Origin: SAR324 cluster bacterium | GTDB lineage: Bacteria; SAR324; JACQKK01 | Assembly (NCBI GenBank): GCA_022572825.1 | Contig: JACZVE010000137.1 | Span: 1 to 7,782, forward strand | Direction: 5' to 3' | DNA length: 7,782 nucleotides | In this document: piece by piece, positions 1 through 5,544 of the stretch | How the letters are laid out: every line of letters starts with the position of its first letter | How positions within the stretch are numbered: the stretch's first letter is position 1 | Made by a program: the position numbers and the translations under genes | Notes under the pieces: model-generated | Told to the model about the DNA's origin: nothing | Seen by the model: only the letters and a program-made list of their open reading frames with translations | Database searches by the model: none

Positions 1-62
1 GCAGAGAAGGGGGGCTTACACCGCTGAAATCCCGATCCGAACACGAATCGGCTAAAGAAAGC

Positions 63-104
63 TCCCCTCCCTGCCCGGTTGTCTGGACACGCAGGGGGAG
101 GGGA
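63..104. repeat. Imperfect inverted repeat
   Basis: The arm TCCCCTCCCTGC (63-74) pairs with GCAGGGGGAGGGGA (91-104), apart from a two-base bulge, around a 16-base loop. It could be a transcript-end hairpin for a gene left of the window. There is no T run on either side, so a rho-independent terminator is not supported. Confidence 0.35.
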
Positions 105-114
105 CGGGGGTGGG

Positions 115-224
115 GAGAAACGCGAGACTCGCAGCGAGAAACGCGAGACTCGCAGCGAGAAACGCGAGACTCGTAGCGAGAAACGCGAGACTCGTAGCGA
201 GAAACGCGAGACTCGTAGCGTTTC
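115..224. repeat. Five-copy 21-bp tandem array with closing inverted arm
   Basis: Five head-to-tail units start at 115, 136, 157, 178 and 199, with period exactly 21. The shared core is GAAACGCGAGACTCG followed by CAGC or TAGC. Units 1-2 carry CAGC and units 3-5 carry TAGC, the only internal variation. Immediately after unit 5 comes GTTTC, so GCGTTTC (218-224) is the exact reverse complement of the GAAACGC that begins every unit. The array can therefore close a hairpin with any of its five units. Inside each unit CGAG-A-CTCG is also a small inverted repeat. There are no spacers, so it is not CRISPR. It looks like a REP-type extragenic palindrome that has expanded in tandem. A diverged relative occurs at 3573-3615. 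Confidence 0.9.
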
Positions 225-263
225 ACTCAAGCAAAAATCACCTCATTTTGCATGCAATTGAGT
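225..263. repeat. Imperfect nested hairpin beside the array
   Basis: The outer arms ACTCAA (225-230) and TTGAGT (258-263) enclose the inner arms GCAAAAAT (231-238) and ATTTTGC (245-251), with a six-base loop. There is one bulged A and a six-base asymmetric internal loop. It abuts the tandem array and may be part of the same mobile or extragenic repeat. It lacks a T run and does not face an obvious gene. Confidence 0.3.
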
Positions 264-501
264 ATAAAAGCGGCGATGCCGGCCTGGGAGCGCAAGCACA
301 GCCTGACATCACAGAGCGCAGGGGTCTGGTTATGCGGGGAAATCGCGTGCGAAGCGCTGCAAACGGCTGCGAGGAATAACCAATAAGCGCCCGCGCCGCC
401 CCGGCGTCGTCCTTGACGAGGGGCAGCTCAAACCGCGCTGGCCCGGCCGGCCCGTGGCGAGGAGTCCGTTCCCTCGGGGGGCCAGCACGGGCGGTATGCG
501 G

Positions 502-1299
502 CTAGAAGGTCGGCAGTACGGGCAAGGGCTCTCCGAACCACTTCAAGGACAATTTATTCAGGTCGCCGTTCAGCTTATGGTAGTGGATGGCTGTATTTAC
601 CCACTGCAACAGGTCAGCTTCGTGGCGCCGAACCCCGATGTGCCCGGGGGAAATCCGGAGGAGAAACTTGAGTACAAACTTCCCGGGACGCTTTTTACTA
701 TATTCTACGGCCAACAGGTTTCCGGTTGCGATCATATCAACCTGACCTGTCAAATAAGCCTGTAACGACGTGGCATCGTCCTCATAGCGGATGATCTTCG
801 TGCCTTTGGGCGCCATAGCAGTGAAGGTGAGATCCATAGTGGTACCGCGGGATACCCCAACCTTGTACCCCTTGGTATCTTCGGCGGATTTAACCGGGAG
901 TTTCTCCGGTCCAAAGACCCCGATATAGAATGGCGCATAGGGGATGGAGAAGGAAACCGATTGCGCGCGCTGGGGGTTGGCGCCGAAGATGTTGATGATC
1001 AGGTCAACCTTATTGGTTAAAAGATAAGGAACCCTGTTGATTCCAGTGGTCGGAAACAACTTCGCTTTCACTCCCAAATCCTTTGCGATCATGTGGGCGA
1101 AATCGATGTCATAACCCTGCAAATTGCCCTTTTCGTCAATGGAGCCGAACGGCGGCACATCGTTGCCCACGCCAACCCTTATCGTGCCTCGCTTGATGAT
1201 ATCGTCTAGGGTGCTGGCCCCTACGCTGGAAATCGAGAAAGCCACCAAGCTTACAGCGCCCATCATCCATAAAAGTGTTCGTAAGATTTTGTTGTGCAT
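502..1299 (-). CDS. Polar amino acid ABC transporter, periplasmic substrate-binding protein
   Basis: This 265-residue protein of the bacterial extracellular solute-binding family 3 captures an amino acid or related compound in the periplasm and hands it to the permease pair encoded upstream. Residues 1-28 form a signal peptide: a basic start, a hydrophobic stretch at 10-25, and cleavage likely after VGA (26-28). There is no lipobox cysteine. The mature protein starts with the family-typical LDDIIKRGTIRVGV; then come the first-lobe NDVPPFG (46-52) and GYDIDFA (62-68). NPQR at 108-111 sits where the family keeps an arginine that holds the ligand carboxylate, and GQVD (185-188) where an acidic residue usually holds the amino group. 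It is the last gene of the importer operon, 43 bp after the ATPase gene, with a weak GGTG ribosome site. The ligand cannot be read from sequence: cationic, acidic, neutral or opine-like remain open. Confidence 0.93.
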   Translation of the reverse strand: MHNKILRTLLWMMGAVSLVAFSISSVGASTLDDIIKRGTIRVGVGNDVPPFGSIDEKGNLQGYDIDFAHMIAKDLGVKAKLFPTTGINRVPYLLTNKVDLIINIFGANPQRAQSVSFSIPYAPFYIGVFGPEKLPVKSAEDTKGYKVGVSRGTTMDLTFTAMAPKGTKIIRYEDDATSLQAYLTGQVDMIATGNLLAVEYSKKRPGKFVLKFLLRISPGHIGVRRHEADLLQWVNTAIHYHKLNGDLNKLSLKWFGEPLPVLPTF

Positions 1300-1342
1300 G
1301 ATTATTCACCGCAGGTAGTGAGGGTGTTGGGGATGTGACAGT

Positions 1343-2071
1343 TTACAAAATGGCCCGGATAAAACTGTCAAGTTCGGGCGTTTCCGGGCTGGCGAAAAGC
1401 TGCTCGGGGGGACCTGACTCCCAAATCCGCCCCTCGTGCATAAACACGACGCGGTCGGCCACCCGCTGGGCGAATCCCATCTCATGGGTCACCAGGATCA
1501 TTGTCATGCCCTGCTGCGCAAGGTACTCGAGTACCTTGAGGACTTCCCCGATCAGCTCGGGATCCAGGGCCGAAGTGATCTCGTCGAATAACATGACCTT
1601 CGGTTGCATGGCAAGCGACCGGGCGATGGCAACCCGTTGCTGCTGACCGCCGGAAAGCTGGTCCGGATAGGAATCGATCTTATCCTCCAGCCCCACCTGC
1701 CGCAGCACCTCATGGGCGAGGGCACGGGCATCAGCAAGCGCGAATTTCTTAACTACCGTCGGTGCCAGGGTGATGTTTCTTTCCACCGTCAGATGGGGGA
1801 ACAGGTTGTAACTTTGAAATACGATCCCCACCTTTTGCCGCAATAACTTCAGGTTGGTTTTTTGCCCATTGACCAAATCCCCGTCGACATGAATATTTCC
1901 CTGATTGATGGGCTCCAATCCGTTGATGCAGCGCAAAAGCGTGCTCTTGCCGGAACCGCTACGGCCAATAATCGCGATCTGTTGCCCTTCCTCGACGTTA
2001 AGGGAGATATCCTCCAATACCTGGAGATCGCCAAATTTCTTATAAACCTTTTCAATTTGCACTAGAGACAT
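1343..2071 (-). CDS. Polar amino acid ABC transporter, ATP-binding protein
   Basis: This 242-residue cytoplasmic ATPase (GlnQ/HisP type) powers import. All nucleotide-binding motifs are present in order: Walker A GRSGSGKST (36-44), Q-loop glutamine in VFQSYNLFPH (Q86), signature LSGGQQQR (139-146), Walker B VMLFDE (159-164) with catalytic E164, D-loop SALD (167-170) and switch histidine in VTHEM (H196). Length is normal for the family. One deviation is FDEITSALDP, where isoleucine replaces the more usual proline after the catalytic glutamate; this occurs in some relatives and should not abolish activity. The ATG at 2071 has an excellent AAAGGAGG site (2083-2076) four bases upstream and overlaps the end of the preceding permease gene by 20 bp, suggesting translational coupling. 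The family is certain; the substrate is not. Confidence 0.96.
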   Translation of the reverse strand: MSLVQIEKVYKKFGDLQVLEDISLNVEEGQQIAIIGRSGSGKSTLLRCINGLEPINQGNIHVDGDLVNGQKTNLKLLRQKVGIVFQSYNLFPHLTVERNITLAPTVVKKFALADARALAHEVLRQVGLEDKIDSYPDQLSGGQQQRVAIARSLAMQPKVMLFDEITSALDPELIGEVLKVLEYLAQQGMTMILVTHEMGFAQRVADRVVFMHEGRIWESGPPEQLFASPETPELDSFIRAIL

Positions 2072-2711
2072 TCAGCCTCCTTTCCAATCGTCTGCTCAAT
2101 GAAGTCAAGGGGAAACACAAGGAGAAATATATCACCGCGATAACGGAGTACACCGCAAACGGCTCCAGGGTGACGTTATTGATCAACTGGGCTGTACGGG
2201 TCAGTTCCACGAAACCGATCACGGAGGTCAACGCGGTGCCCTTGATCACCTGCACCAGGAAGCCGACGGTTGGGGGAATCGAGATCTTTATCGCCTGGGG
2301 CATAATTACATACCACAATAGCTGAAAAATACCCAATCCCAGCGAGCTAGAGGCTTCCCATTGTGGCTTGGGTATCGCCTGGATGCAGCCTCGCCAGATC
2401 TCCGCCAGGAAGGCGCTGGTATAGGCGATCAGGGCAACGGCGGCGGCAGTCCAGGCCGAGACATCCCATCCGAGGATCGCCAGACCGAAAAAAACGACGA
2501 ACAATTGCAGCAACAGGGGAGTGCCCTGAATAATCTGAATATAAGCGCTGCTCAGATAGTTGAGCAGCCGGATGGGAAGAATCCGCAAGATGGTAAACGC
2601 AAATCCAAACAGGCCCCCGCCCGCAAAGGCGATCAAGGATAGGGCAATCGTCCACCGTGTCGCATAGATCAGAAGCAAAATATCTCCATGCCCGAAATCT
2701 CGCAATAACAT
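2052..2711 (-). CDS. Polar amino acid ABC transporter, permease (second of pair)
   Basis: This is a HisM/GlnP-type inner-membrane permease of 219 residues from the chosen start. It has about five hydrophobic segments, near 10-40, 65-82, 86-106, 145-168 and 183-202. The family signature GTPLLLQLF lies at 63-71. The EAA loop that docks on the ATPase runs from E119-A120 through G125 to M137-P138. The frame is open upstream to a TTG at 2753, but that would overlap the previous gene by 17 bp and has no ribosome site. The ATG at 2711 follows a GGAGG (2728-2724) by 12 bases, lies just after the preceding stop codon and gives the usual family length, so I prefer it. It probably forms a heterodimer with the adjacent permease. 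Confidence 0.92.
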   Translation of the reverse strand: MLLRDFGHGDILLLIYATRWTIALSLIAFAGGGLFGFAFTILRILPIRLLNYLSSAYIQIIQGTPLLLQLFVVFFGLAILGWDVSAWTAAAVALIAYTSAFLAEIWRGCIQAIPKPQWEASSSLGLGIFQLLWYVIMPQAIKISIPPTVGFLVQVIKGTALTSVIGFVELTRTAQLINNVTLEPFAVYSVIAVIYFSLCFPLTSLSRRLERRLNVSSAN

Positions 2712-2736
2712 CGCTAAACTTTTCCTCCGTAATGAT

Positions 2737-3402
2737 TCAGCGCTTTCTGCCAAACGCGTACAAATAGGTGACGTGGAACAAGGCCCTAAACATCGTAGAC
2801 ATTGCCAAATACATCAAGAGGACAACAAAATATATTTCAAAATTTCGGAATGTCCGGGAATGCAGAAAATTTGCTATATGGGTCAATTCCTCGGCGGATA
2901 TTTGGGAAACCACACTGGTGCCGAGCATCAGCAGAATGAACTGGCTGGAAAGGGCGGGATAGACGGTCTTTAAGGCAGGAAACAGCACCACGTATCGGAA
3001 TACCTGCAACCTGGACAACCCGAGCGACAATCCCGCCTCGATCTGGCCTCTGTGAATCGCCTCGATCCCGGCCCGGATGATTTCCGTGGCGTAGGCGCCC
3101 AGATTGGCAGTCAAGGCCACCAAAGCAGCCTGAAGTGGTGACATTCTTATGCCCAGGCTTGGCAAGCCAAAAAAGATAAAGAATATCTGCACCAGGAAAG
3201 GTGTATTGCGGATGATTTCAACATAAGCGCTAGCAATCCAGTCGAGAGGTTTGATACCGGATGTTTTGCATAACGCACCGAGTATGCCCACCAGCAAGCC
3301 CAAAACCGTTGCGGCAAAAGACAGCTGTATCGTCAGCCAGGCTCCCTCGAGCAACATTCCGGAATTGCGGAATACGACCTCAAAATGAAATTCATATTCC
3401 AA
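2737..3402 (-). CDS. Polar amino acid ABC transporter, permease (first of pair, operon-leading gene)
   Basis: This is a HisQ/GlnP-type inner-membrane permease, 221 residues from the chosen TTG start at 3402. The start EYEFHFEVVFRNSGMLLEGAW matches how members of this family normally begin. Hydrophobic segments lie near 18-45, 66-83, 91-108, 147-168 and 189-208. RNTPFLVQIFF is the conserved segment at 65-75, and the EAA loop runs from E122-A123 through G128 to F141-P142. A longer reading begins at a TTG at 3438 but has no ribosome site, whereas the 3402 TTG sits eight bases after GGAGA (3415-3411). No in-frame ATG lies near the start, so a rare codon is used either way. The gene leads the operon and is followed 25 bp later by the second permease. 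Confidence 0.92.
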   Translation of the reverse strand: MEYEFHFEVVFRNSGMLLEGAWLTIQLSFAATVLGLLVGILGALCKTSGIKPLDWIASAYVEIIRNTPFLVQIFFIFFGLPSLGIRMSPLQAALVALTANLGAYATEIIRAGIEAIHRGQIEAGLSLGLSRLQVFRYVVLFPALKTVYPALSSQFILLMLGTSVVSQISAEELTHIANFLHSRTFRNFEIYFVVLLMYLAMSTMFRALFHVTYLYAFGRKR

Positions 3403-3462
3403 TCTGATATTCTCCGTTGACGTGGATCTAGTTCCCAAAGGACAATCAGGTCAGACTACATC

Positions 3463-3519
3463 GCACCAACCTGCACCAATGGGATTAATCCAATCCGAGT
3501 ACTTTCAGAAATGTTCTGA
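3463..3519. promoter_or_regulatory. Candidate operator cluster upstream of importer operon
   Basis: Three ordered motifs lie about 60-120 bp upstream of the importer's first start codon. GCACCAA occurs at 3463-3469 and 3473-3479, one helical turn apart. GGATTAATCC at 3482-3491 is a perfect 10-bp palindrome. TCAGAA-ATG-TTCTGA at 3505-3519 is a perfect 6-3-6 inverted repeat of the size bound by a dimeric regulator. No regulator gene is in the window to pair with them, so this is a pattern observation. Confidence 0.35.
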
Positions 3520-3572
3520 GACAAAAGCAAGTAACCTGGCCATCTCAAACATAGTCATTCTTGAGGAAGCGG

Positions 3573-3615
3573 CGCGCGACTCGCAAGGGAGAAACGCGCG
3601 ACTCGCAAGCGTTTC
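3573..3615. repeat. Diverged two-unit copy of the 21-bp repeat with closing arm
   Basis: CGCGCGACTCGCAAG occurs at 3573-3587 and again at 3595-3609, a 22-bp period. The second copy is preceded by GAGAAA, exactly as in the array at 115-224, and is followed by GTTTC. GAAACGC (3591-3597) therefore pairs with GCGTTTC (3609-3615), and the inside adds GCG-ACT-CGC, giving a better hairpin than the left array. Compared with the left unit there is one A-to-C change and one inserted A. The shared GAAACGC...GCGTTTC boundaries show common origin. Confidence 0.8.
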
Positions 3616-3675
3616 CGCCCCGAATCACCTTATCGGCCCTTTTTTGGAGATACGTTCTATTTGGGGAGAACCGCC

Positions 3676-3726
3676 ATGACGATATCCTACAAGAATGCGG
3701 GGCGGCGCGATACGGGGGAAATTTGA
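3676..3726 (+). CDS. Possible 16-codon leader ORF
   Basis: An ATG at 3676 is preceded by GGGGAG (3663-3668) with seven bases between, a better ribosome site than that of the gene downstream. The frame encodes MTISYKNAGRRDTGEI and stops at 3724-3726, 27 bp before the oxidoreductase start. It has no runs of one amino acid that would suggest classical attenuation, and no hairpin plus T run follows it. It could be a leader peptide that couples translation, the surviving start of a disrupted gene, or chance. Confidence 0.25.
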   Translation: MTISYKNAGRRDTGEI

Positions 3727-3753
3727 CCTGGATTCTTCTTGGCGGAGCGGATG

Positions 3754-4821
3754 ATGCACACAATCAAACTCGCTGTCATCGGTGCTGGCCTGATCGGCAG
3801 GAGGCATGCCCGGATCGCGATGGAAAGCCCGCGGTGCCGTCTGGTCGCACTGTGCGACCCGGATCCTGACTGTCAATCGCTCGCGCGGGAGCTCGGCAGC
3901 GGTTTTTACACCGACCTGGAGGAAATGATCGATAAGGAGACACCCGATGGTGTGATCATCGCCACTCCGACCGAGCTGCACGCCGAAGTGGGCAGCAGAT
4001 GCGCGGAACGGCGGATGCACCTGCTCGTGGAGAAGCCGATCGCCTCATCGCTGGAGCAGGCGTATCGGCTCGTGGAAGCGGCGGATCGCAACGACGTGCA
4101 GCTTATGGTCGGCCACCACAGGCGCTTCAGCCCGCTCATTCAAACCGCTCGGGACATCGTCCAACGGGGCGAACTCGGTCGTCTGGTGGCCGTTTCGGCC
4201 CTTTGGCTCGCGCTGAAACCGGGCGCGTATTTTGAGACCGGCTGGCGCACCCGCCCGGGCGGAGGCCCCGTTCTGATAAATCTGATCCACGATATCGACA
4301 GCCTGCGCTACATCTGCGGCGAGATTGACCGGGTGTACGGCGAGACGAGCGCCGCCGTTCGGGGGCTCGAGGTCGAAGACACGGCGAGCGTCGTCGTTCA
4401 TTTCGAAAACGGGGCACTCGGAACGATCATCCTTTCCGACGCGGTGCCTTCTCCCTGGTCGTACGAGGCCACGGCGGGCGAAAATCCCGCATTCTTCAAT
4501 ACTAACGAGAATTGCTATCACTTCTTCGGAACCGAAGCGTCCCTGACTTTCCCGCGCATGGAAATCTGGCGCTACGAGAACGCCGGCAAGTCCGGATGGC
4601 AATATCCGCTGACAAGGAAGGCGCGGCCGGTCGAGCCCCAGGACCCCTTGGTGGCCCAACTGGATCATTTCTGCCAGGTGATAACGGGCGAGGAATCCCC
4701 GAGAGTCACTGGGCGGGATGCCGTCAAGACCCTGAGCTGCACGATCGCGGTATTCGAGGCCTGTCGCAAGAAGGCGGCGGTAAATCCTGAGGCGCCGATC
4801 CCTGGGCGTCCTTCCGAATAG
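3754..4821 (+). CDS. Gfo/Idh/MocA family NAD(P)-dependent oxidoreductase
   Basis: This cytoplasmic dehydrogenase has 355 residues, normal for the family, which oxidises or reduces sugars, inositols, amino acids and related polyols. The Rossmann domain opens with LAVIGAGLIGRRH (6-18, GxGxxG at 10-15), followed by D35 after the second strand (VALCDPD), ATPTELH (70-76) and the family hallmark EKP (93-95), whose lysine is catalytic. GHHRRFSP (120-127) leads into the C-terminal sheet domain. There LINLIHDID (174-182) carries the active-site histidine H179; asparagine N176 stands near the spot where many members have aspartate. I chose the ATG at 3754 because GGAG (3744-3747) is six bases upstream. 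An ATG at 3751 and a TTG at 3739 are also in frame. It runs convergently into the cupin gene with 14 bp between. The substrate is unknown. Confidence 0.9.
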   Translation: MHTIKLAVIGAGLIGRRHARIAMESPRCRLVALCDPDPDCQSLARELGSGFYTDLEEMIDKETPDGVIIATPTELHAEVGSRCAERRMHLLVEKPIASSLEQAYRLVEAADRNDVQLMVGHHRRFSPLIQTARDIVQRGELGRLVAVSALWLALKPGAYFETGWRTRPGGGPVLINLIHDIDSLRYICGEIDRVYGETSAAVRGLEVEDTASVVVHFENGALGTIILSDAVPSPWSYEATAGENPAFFNTNENCYHFFGTEASLTFPRMEIWRYENAGKSGWQYPLTRKARPVEPQDPLVAQLDHFCQVITGEESPRVTGRDAVKTLSCTIAVFEACRKKAAVNPEAPIPGRPSE

Positions 4822-4835
4822 GGCTGCGAGTTCAG

Positions 4836-5252
4836 CTAGCCGTACACGCTTTCCGCACCCGTCTTGCGATCCACATCTATGGTAGGGAATTCGGCCGGAA
4901 CGTTTATTTCAATGACCATCATATCATCGGAATAGTGCAGCACCTCGTGCCGGATTCCGGGTTTTTGATACCAACTGTCGTGGGCATTGAATTCAATTTC
5001 GCCCACGCCCTCGAACTCCACGCGCGTCGAGCCGCGCAACAGGTAGTTCATCTGAAATTCGAGATCGTGATAGTGGTAGCCGAGGGGCCCTTCGCAGGGC
5101 TTGATGGCGCGGATGGCGTGGGCCTGCACCTGCCCCTTGGTGGCTTTCACCATGCCCAGCTCCCGATACTCCAGGTAGGGCCGCAACCCCTTGCTCCAGG
5201 ACTCCTCGCTGTTGATGGATGCGTGGAACGGGCCTTTATGAAAATTCAACAT
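4836..5252 (-). CDS. Single-domain cupin protein
   Basis: This small cytoplasmic beta-barrel protein has 138 residues and no signal peptide. Cupin motif 1 is GYHYHDLEFQMNYLLRG (58-74): H60 and H62 form the usual metal pair, with E65 and Q67 as candidate third ligands; the standard spacing would place the glutamate slightly later. Motif 2 is the segment around PGIRHEV (98-104), with H102 as the last ligand. Most of the remaining chain is predicted strand, fitting one conserved barrel. Such proteins act as metal-dependent isomerases, dioxygenases or lyases, or simply bind small molecules; which applies here cannot be told. The ATG at 5252 has a strong GGGAGGAG site (5264-5257). The gene seems transcribed alone, with its own upstream region. 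Confidence 0.85.
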   Translation of the reverse strand: MLNFHKGPFHASINSEESWSKGLRPYLEYRELGMVKATKGQVQAHAIRAIKPCEGPLGYHYHDLEFQMNYLLRGSTRVEFEGVGEIEFNAHDSWYQKPGIRHEVLHYSDDMMVIEINVPAEFPTIDVDRKTGAESVYG

Positions 5253-5390
5253 AGCGCTCCTCCCGCAGTGTAATTTCCTGCTGGTATTGCGAATTCACCG
5301 AGCGTTGCCCGGGATTGCCATTGCTGGGATGGGGAATGGTATGGGACTCGTTGCTCACTGGAGTGTCCCCACCGCGTTAAAGGGTCAATT

Positions 5391-5419
5391 CGTATATTTC
5401 ATGCAGGTTTGCAAGCAAA
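5391..5419 (-). promoter_or_regulatory. Candidate promoter and overlapping palindrome for the cupin gene
   Basis: Read on the minus strand, TTGCTT (5418-5413) and TATACG (5396-5391) are 16 bases apart, a weak sigma-70 match (three and four of six consensus bases). The inverted repeat TTTGC-AA-GCAAA (5408-5419) covers the -35 element, a position where a repressor dimer would block transcription. The start codon is about 140 bp downstream. Confidence 0.3.
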
Positions 5420-5469
5420 AATAATCCTGATGCATTGCGGGGCAGCAAAATTTCGGGGTCAGCGGTCGA

Positions 5470-5538
5470 CGCCCCAGTCTCCCGTCCGGGGCGGGCATGC
5501 CACGGGATTTCCCCGAATGGACATTACATCGCGGGGAA
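5470..5538 (-). repeat. Two inverted repeats downstream of the SDR gene
   Basis: TTCCCCG (5509-5515) pairs perfectly with CGGGGAA (5532-5538) around a 16-base loop, starting 7 bp past the SDR stop codon. A second pair, CGCCCC (5470-5475) and GGGGCG (5488-5493), follows. They may slow or end transcription or protect the transcript's end. There is no T run after either hairpin on the minus strand, so a classical terminator is not shown. Confidence 0.3.
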
Positions 5539-5544
5539 GATCTT

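Larger units (their letters stand above)
1..501. other. Gene-free left flank
   Basis: No supported gene is visible here on either strand. The stretch holds an imperfect G/C-rich inverted repeat (63-104), the 21-bp tandem array (115-224), an imperfect hairpin (225-263) and then G+C-rich sequence up to the stop codon of the binding-protein gene at 502. Open frames exist across the array only because its 21-bp period is a multiple of three; they encode a monotonous seven-residue repeat. A 36-codon frame at 276-386 (+) lacks a convincing ribosome site. No hairpin followed by a T run marks the end of the importer operon on the minus strand. Confidence 0.6.
3403..3753. promoter_or_regulatory. Divergent intergenic control region
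   Basis: These 351 bp separate the minus-strand importer operon from the plus-strand oxidoreductase and should contain both promoters. From left to right I see GCACCAA repeated with a 10-bp period (3463-3479), the palindrome GGATTAATCC (3482-3491), the palindrome TCAGAA-N3-TTCTGA (3505-3519), a repeat copy (3573-3615) and a mini-ORF with a strong ribosome site (3676-3726). No sigma-70 promoter with two good hexamers at proper spacing stands out on either strand. The promoter role follows from gene orientation; the individual sites are only candidates. Confidence 0.6.

Noticed and set aside
115..219. CRISPR array
   Set aside because: The units are directly adjacent with no spacers and are 21 bp long; no cas genes are present.
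79..379. Repeat-encoded proteins (EKRETRS-type and ARNARL-type repeats) on the plus strand
   Set aside because: The frames are open only because the 21-bp unit is divisible by three; there is no ribosome site and the reading frames differ only by phase over the same DNA repeat.
438..452. G+C-rich palindrome around GGCCGGCC as a terminator for the importer operon
   Set aside because: It is a short self-complementary stretch without a loop of usable size and without a T run on the minus strand.
3525..3541. Sigma-54 promoter on the minus strand (TGGCCAGGTTACTTGC) upstream of the importer
   Set aside because: The GG and GC elements are 11 bases apart instead of the required 10, and the GCACCAA motifs lie on the wrong side for an upstream enhancer.
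3638..3643. Rho-independent terminator using the hairpin at 3591-3615 and the following T run
   Set aside because: The T run begins more than 20 bases after the hairpin, and no gene ends upstream of it on the plus strand.
4822..4835. Shared bidirectional terminator between the convergent oxidoreductase and cupin genes
   Set aside because: Only a four-base stem can be drawn around the 14-bp gap and there is no T run on either strand.
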